This document shows, in pieces, positions 62,414 to 64,000 of a stretch of 64,000 nucleotides of DNA. The stretch is from assembly GCA_009991425.1 (NCBI GenBank), contig JAACWH010000019.1, positions 62,001-126,000 of the forward strand. Direction: 5' to 3'. The first letter of the stretch is position 1. Each line of letters starts with the position of its first letter. Made by a program: the position numbers and the translations under genes. Below the pieces are notes generated by a model. It saw only the letters and a program-made list of their open reading frames with translations, was not told where the DNA came from and made no database searches. Source of the stretch: Leptospira sp. GTDB taxonomy: Bacteria; Spirochaetota; Leptospiria; Leptospirales; Leptospiraceae.

Positions 62414-63190
62414 ATGGAGATAAAAAAATTATTTATTTTCAATAATTCTTTTATTTATATAACTAATTCGACCTTAAAGAATGATTTTCATTCACACTAT
62501 GCAATTTCTGTTCTGATCTCGTGGCCAAATCCATTTTCTATTATTGAGCCTTCAGGTTTAATTCAAAGATCTCAATTCGCTGTTATAGGTTCAAATACTA
62601 AGCATAGAATCGAATCTGAAAAGACTAATCTTATTGTTGCTCAATGGGACCCGCATGAAATAGAATTAAATACTCTATCATCCTGGATCAAACGAAATCA
62701 TATACATTTACTTTCATGGCAGAGAATTGAATCACTAAAGAAAGAATTTAATTCATTATTACAAGATAATTTTACCTGTGAAGATACTTTCAAAATCTAT
62801 CAAGATATACAAGCAACTCTAGGTTCAAGCAAAAGGAATCTTTTTACTTTAGACAATAGGATTCGATTGGTTTGTAATTATATCCAATCAAATCTATTAG
62901 ATAAGTTAAATGTAAAAGTTTTGGCTGATTTAGCAGAACTTTCAGAAACAAGATTTATGCATGTTTTTAAAGAAGAAATTGGTATTCCCGTTAGACGGTA
63001 TGTCTTATGGCAGAGACTTTTTGAAGCAGCTAAGCAAATGCAGAAAGGCAAGAGTTTAATTGAAACAGCATATGATGTTGGATTCTCCGACCAAGCACAC
63101 CTTAGCAGAACTTTTAAAGATATGCTTGGAGTTCAACCTTCCTTGTTCTTAGGAGGGAATTCCGGGGTAAAAATTCAGTTATGCTACTGA
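62414..63190 (+). CDS. AraC family transcriptional regulator
   Basis: 258 residues. An N-terminal cupin-like ligand domain (about 1-120, with DFHSHYAISVLISWP) is followed by the AraC double helix-turn-helix (about 155-250): VLADLAELSETRFMHVFKEEIG, then the signature AYDVGFSDQAHLSRTFKDMLGVQPS (given as two pieces of the same region). The signal is unknown. It is co-oriented with the hydrolase and may regulate it or the convergent Mpo1-like gene; neither target is shown by the sequence. It overlaps the Mpo1-like gene tail-to-tail by 12 bases. Confidence 0.93.
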   Translation: MEIKKLFIFNNSFIYITNSTLKNDFHSHYAISVLISWPNPFSIIEPSGLIQRSQFAVIGSNTKHRIESEKTNLIVAQWDPHEIELNTLSSWIKRNHIHLLSWQRIESLKKEFNSLLQDNFTCEDTFKIYQDIQATLGSSKRNLFTLDNRIRLVCNYIQSNLLDKLNVKVLADLAELSETRFMHVFKEEIGIPVRRYVLWQRLFEAAKQMQKGKSLIETAYDVGFSDQAHLSRTFKDMLGVQPSLFLGGNSGVKIQLCY

Positions 63191-63718
63191 TTTAGAAAAA
63201 GACTTATAAACACCACGTTCTTTAAGAATCGCTTTAATATCTTCTTCTAAGTTTTTTCGTAAACCTAATTCGAAAAATACATCAGCAACTACAAATAGGG
63301 GAGCTGAAACTAGAGCTTGAAATAAATTATCTAAGAAAGCAGGTCTACTTTTCTCAAATACATAATGACCATAGATTTGTGTTCCCCAACCAAGAATCTG
63401 CCCACCTGCAAAAATACTCCAAACTGTTGTTGAATCCAAAGTTGTGGAAAGTGAATTTGCAAAGTATAATATCGTACCGAACAATATGGTCGCAACTGAA
63501 CTAAATATAAAATCTAAAGTAAAATAGTAACCTAAAACTAGTACAGCCGCCGCCATAGCTAAAGTAACTTGAAAACCTTCAATGGAAAACAAGGGAACCC
63601 AGCTCAATACAAGCAGTAAACTAAATGATATAGTTGGAACTCCGAGTACGTGGATCCATACATTTCTCTTTTCTTGGTGGTAGGCAGAATAAAAAGCCAT
63701 TTCTCTAGCAAATCTCAT
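63179..63718 (-). CDS. Mpo1-like (DUF962) membrane protein
   Basis: 179 residues with about four hydrophobic segments. The family features are AFYSAYHQEKRNVWIHVLGVP at the N-terminus and the second His block GWGTQIYGHYVFEKSRPAF (about 111-129). Members include yeast Mpo1, an iron dioxygenase acting on 2-hydroxy fatty acids; the His pairs needed for iron are present here. Activity in bacteria is inferred only. A strong ribosome binding site (GGAG) precedes the ATG and a candidate promoter lies upstream. Confidence 0.87.
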   Translation of the reverse strand: MRFAREMAFYSAYHQEKRNVWIHVLGVPTISFSLLLVLSWVPLFSIEGFQVTLAMAAAVLVLGYYFTLDFIFSSVATILFGTILYFANSLSTTLDSTTVWSIFAGGQILGWGTQIYGHYVFEKSRPAFLDNLFQALVSAPLFVVADVFFELGLRKNLEEDIKAILKERGVYKSFSKSVA

Positions 63719-63735
63719 ATTAACACTCCTAAGAA

Positions 63736-63763
63736 TTTATACTAATACTATATCAATTTTGAA
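63736..63763 (-). promoter_or_regulatory. candidate promoter of the Mpo1-like gene
   Basis: On the minus strand TTCAAA (63758-63763) and TATAAA (63736-63741) are separated by 16 bases, about 20 bases before the start codon. The region is AT-rich, so false matches are easy. Confidence 0.35.
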
Positions 63764-63871
63764 GAAGATTGTCTTGAATGAATCTGCTATTTTATTAAAA
63801 AAATGGAAAGATTCCAAAAAAAGAATCTCCCCAAATTATAAGAATTACTAATTAATTTGTGAAATTAATAT

Positions 63872-64000
63872 TTAAATATCATCAGCAGGATTTTCAACAT
63901 TGCTCGCTTTGGCGACGCCGACTAAAATACTCGAGAATTCACTCACCTTCCATACGCCTTTAGAATTCTTAGTTACAGTTACTGGTCTAGCTGAACTAGC
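63872..64000 (-). CDS. C-terminal end of a leptospiral lipoprotein-like gene (cut by window edge)
   Basis: The minus frame is open from the window end to TAA at 63872-63874 and encodes 42 residues. It contains RPVTVTKNSKGVWKV and EFSSILVGV, then a short acidic end. This RPV-K-GVWKV-E-SS-VGV pattern recalls the C-terminus of DUF6935-type leptospiral envelope proteins, but my recall of that family is not certain. The gene start lies beyond base 64000. The 153-base gap to the Mpo1-like gene is AT-rich, and no terminator was found. Confidence 0.6.
   Translation of the reverse strand, partial: ASSARPVTVTKNSKGVWKVSEFSSILVGVAKASNVENPADDI

Noticed and set aside
1..64000. Search by eye for tRNA, rRNA, CRISPR repeats, insertion sequences, integrases or prophage genes
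   Set aside because: No cloverleaf-like block, regular spaced repeat, transposase or integrase motif was seen; gaps are short and AT-rich.

Overview
The window comes from a low-GC spirochaete of the family Leptospiraceae, most probably a Leptospira or close relative. The evidence is gene content rather than any search: many short-signal lipoproteins, FecR-domain lipoproteins, a SpoIIE/STAS/PAS-rich signalling repertoire, FliD with an unusually long insert, a DUF3332 lipoprotein, MBOAT and SGNH acyl-transfer genes, and several secreted proteins that I recognise only as leptospiral-looking. I see no rRNA, tRNA, CRISPR array, insertion sequence, prophage or plasmid gene. Coding density is high, and no stretch longer than about 300 bases lacks a gene.

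Layout. 1-2303 (minus): SGNH hydrolase (cut by the window edge), patatin-like lipase and FecR lipoprotein, tightly coupled. 2459-5736 (plus): the division genes ftsQ-ftsA-ftsZ, followed by a decayed SpoIIE-phosphatase tail. 5895-13083: PilZ protein, MBOAT acyltransferase, two lipoproteins separated by a strong hairpin terminator, a hybrid sensor kinase and a secreted caspase-like protein. 13185-22235 (plus): HerA-like ATPase, RecQ, GGDEF/EAL protein, PheT, gamma-carbonic-anhydrase-like protein and a DUF2892 membrane protein with a possible operator. 22353-29534 (minus): seven genes with overlapping ends, encoding a 1182-residue HExxH lipoprotein, a PPC-like lipoprotein, a membrane PilZ protein and four unknown envelope proteins. 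This is the best candidate for an undescribed system here.

29617-43899: mixed housekeeping and small genes (alkyltransferase-like protein, DUF455 protein, CXXCH protein, FAD-linked oxidase, Ppk1, FliD plus an unknown helical partner, PAS-SpoIIE phosphatase, RibF, STAS, J-domain protein, DUF2237, CcmH-like). 44030-51978: WG-repeat protein, 7TM hybrid kinase, PlsC-like acyltransferase, PAP2 phosphatase, flippase and outer-membrane barrel. 51984-56498 (minus): an operon with an unknown periplasmic protein, an active-looking HtrA protease, a PDZ protein related to its C-terminal half but without protease residues, and a receiver fused to an anti-sigma-type ATPase. 56666-64000: a Cys-less rhodanese, two paralogous FecR membrane proteins flanking an atypical SDR protein, alpha/beta hydrolase, AraC regulator, Mpo1-like protein, and the tail of a gene cut by the window edge.

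Common threads are envelope lipoproteins and envelope proteolysis (HtrA, HExxH, caspase-like), c-di-GMP signalling (one GGDEF/EAL enzyme, two PilZ proteins), and scattered partner-switching parts (SpoIIE phosphatase, STAS antagonist, receiver-ATPase). Functions are assigned from motifs read by eye; anything beyond the motif is marked as inference.
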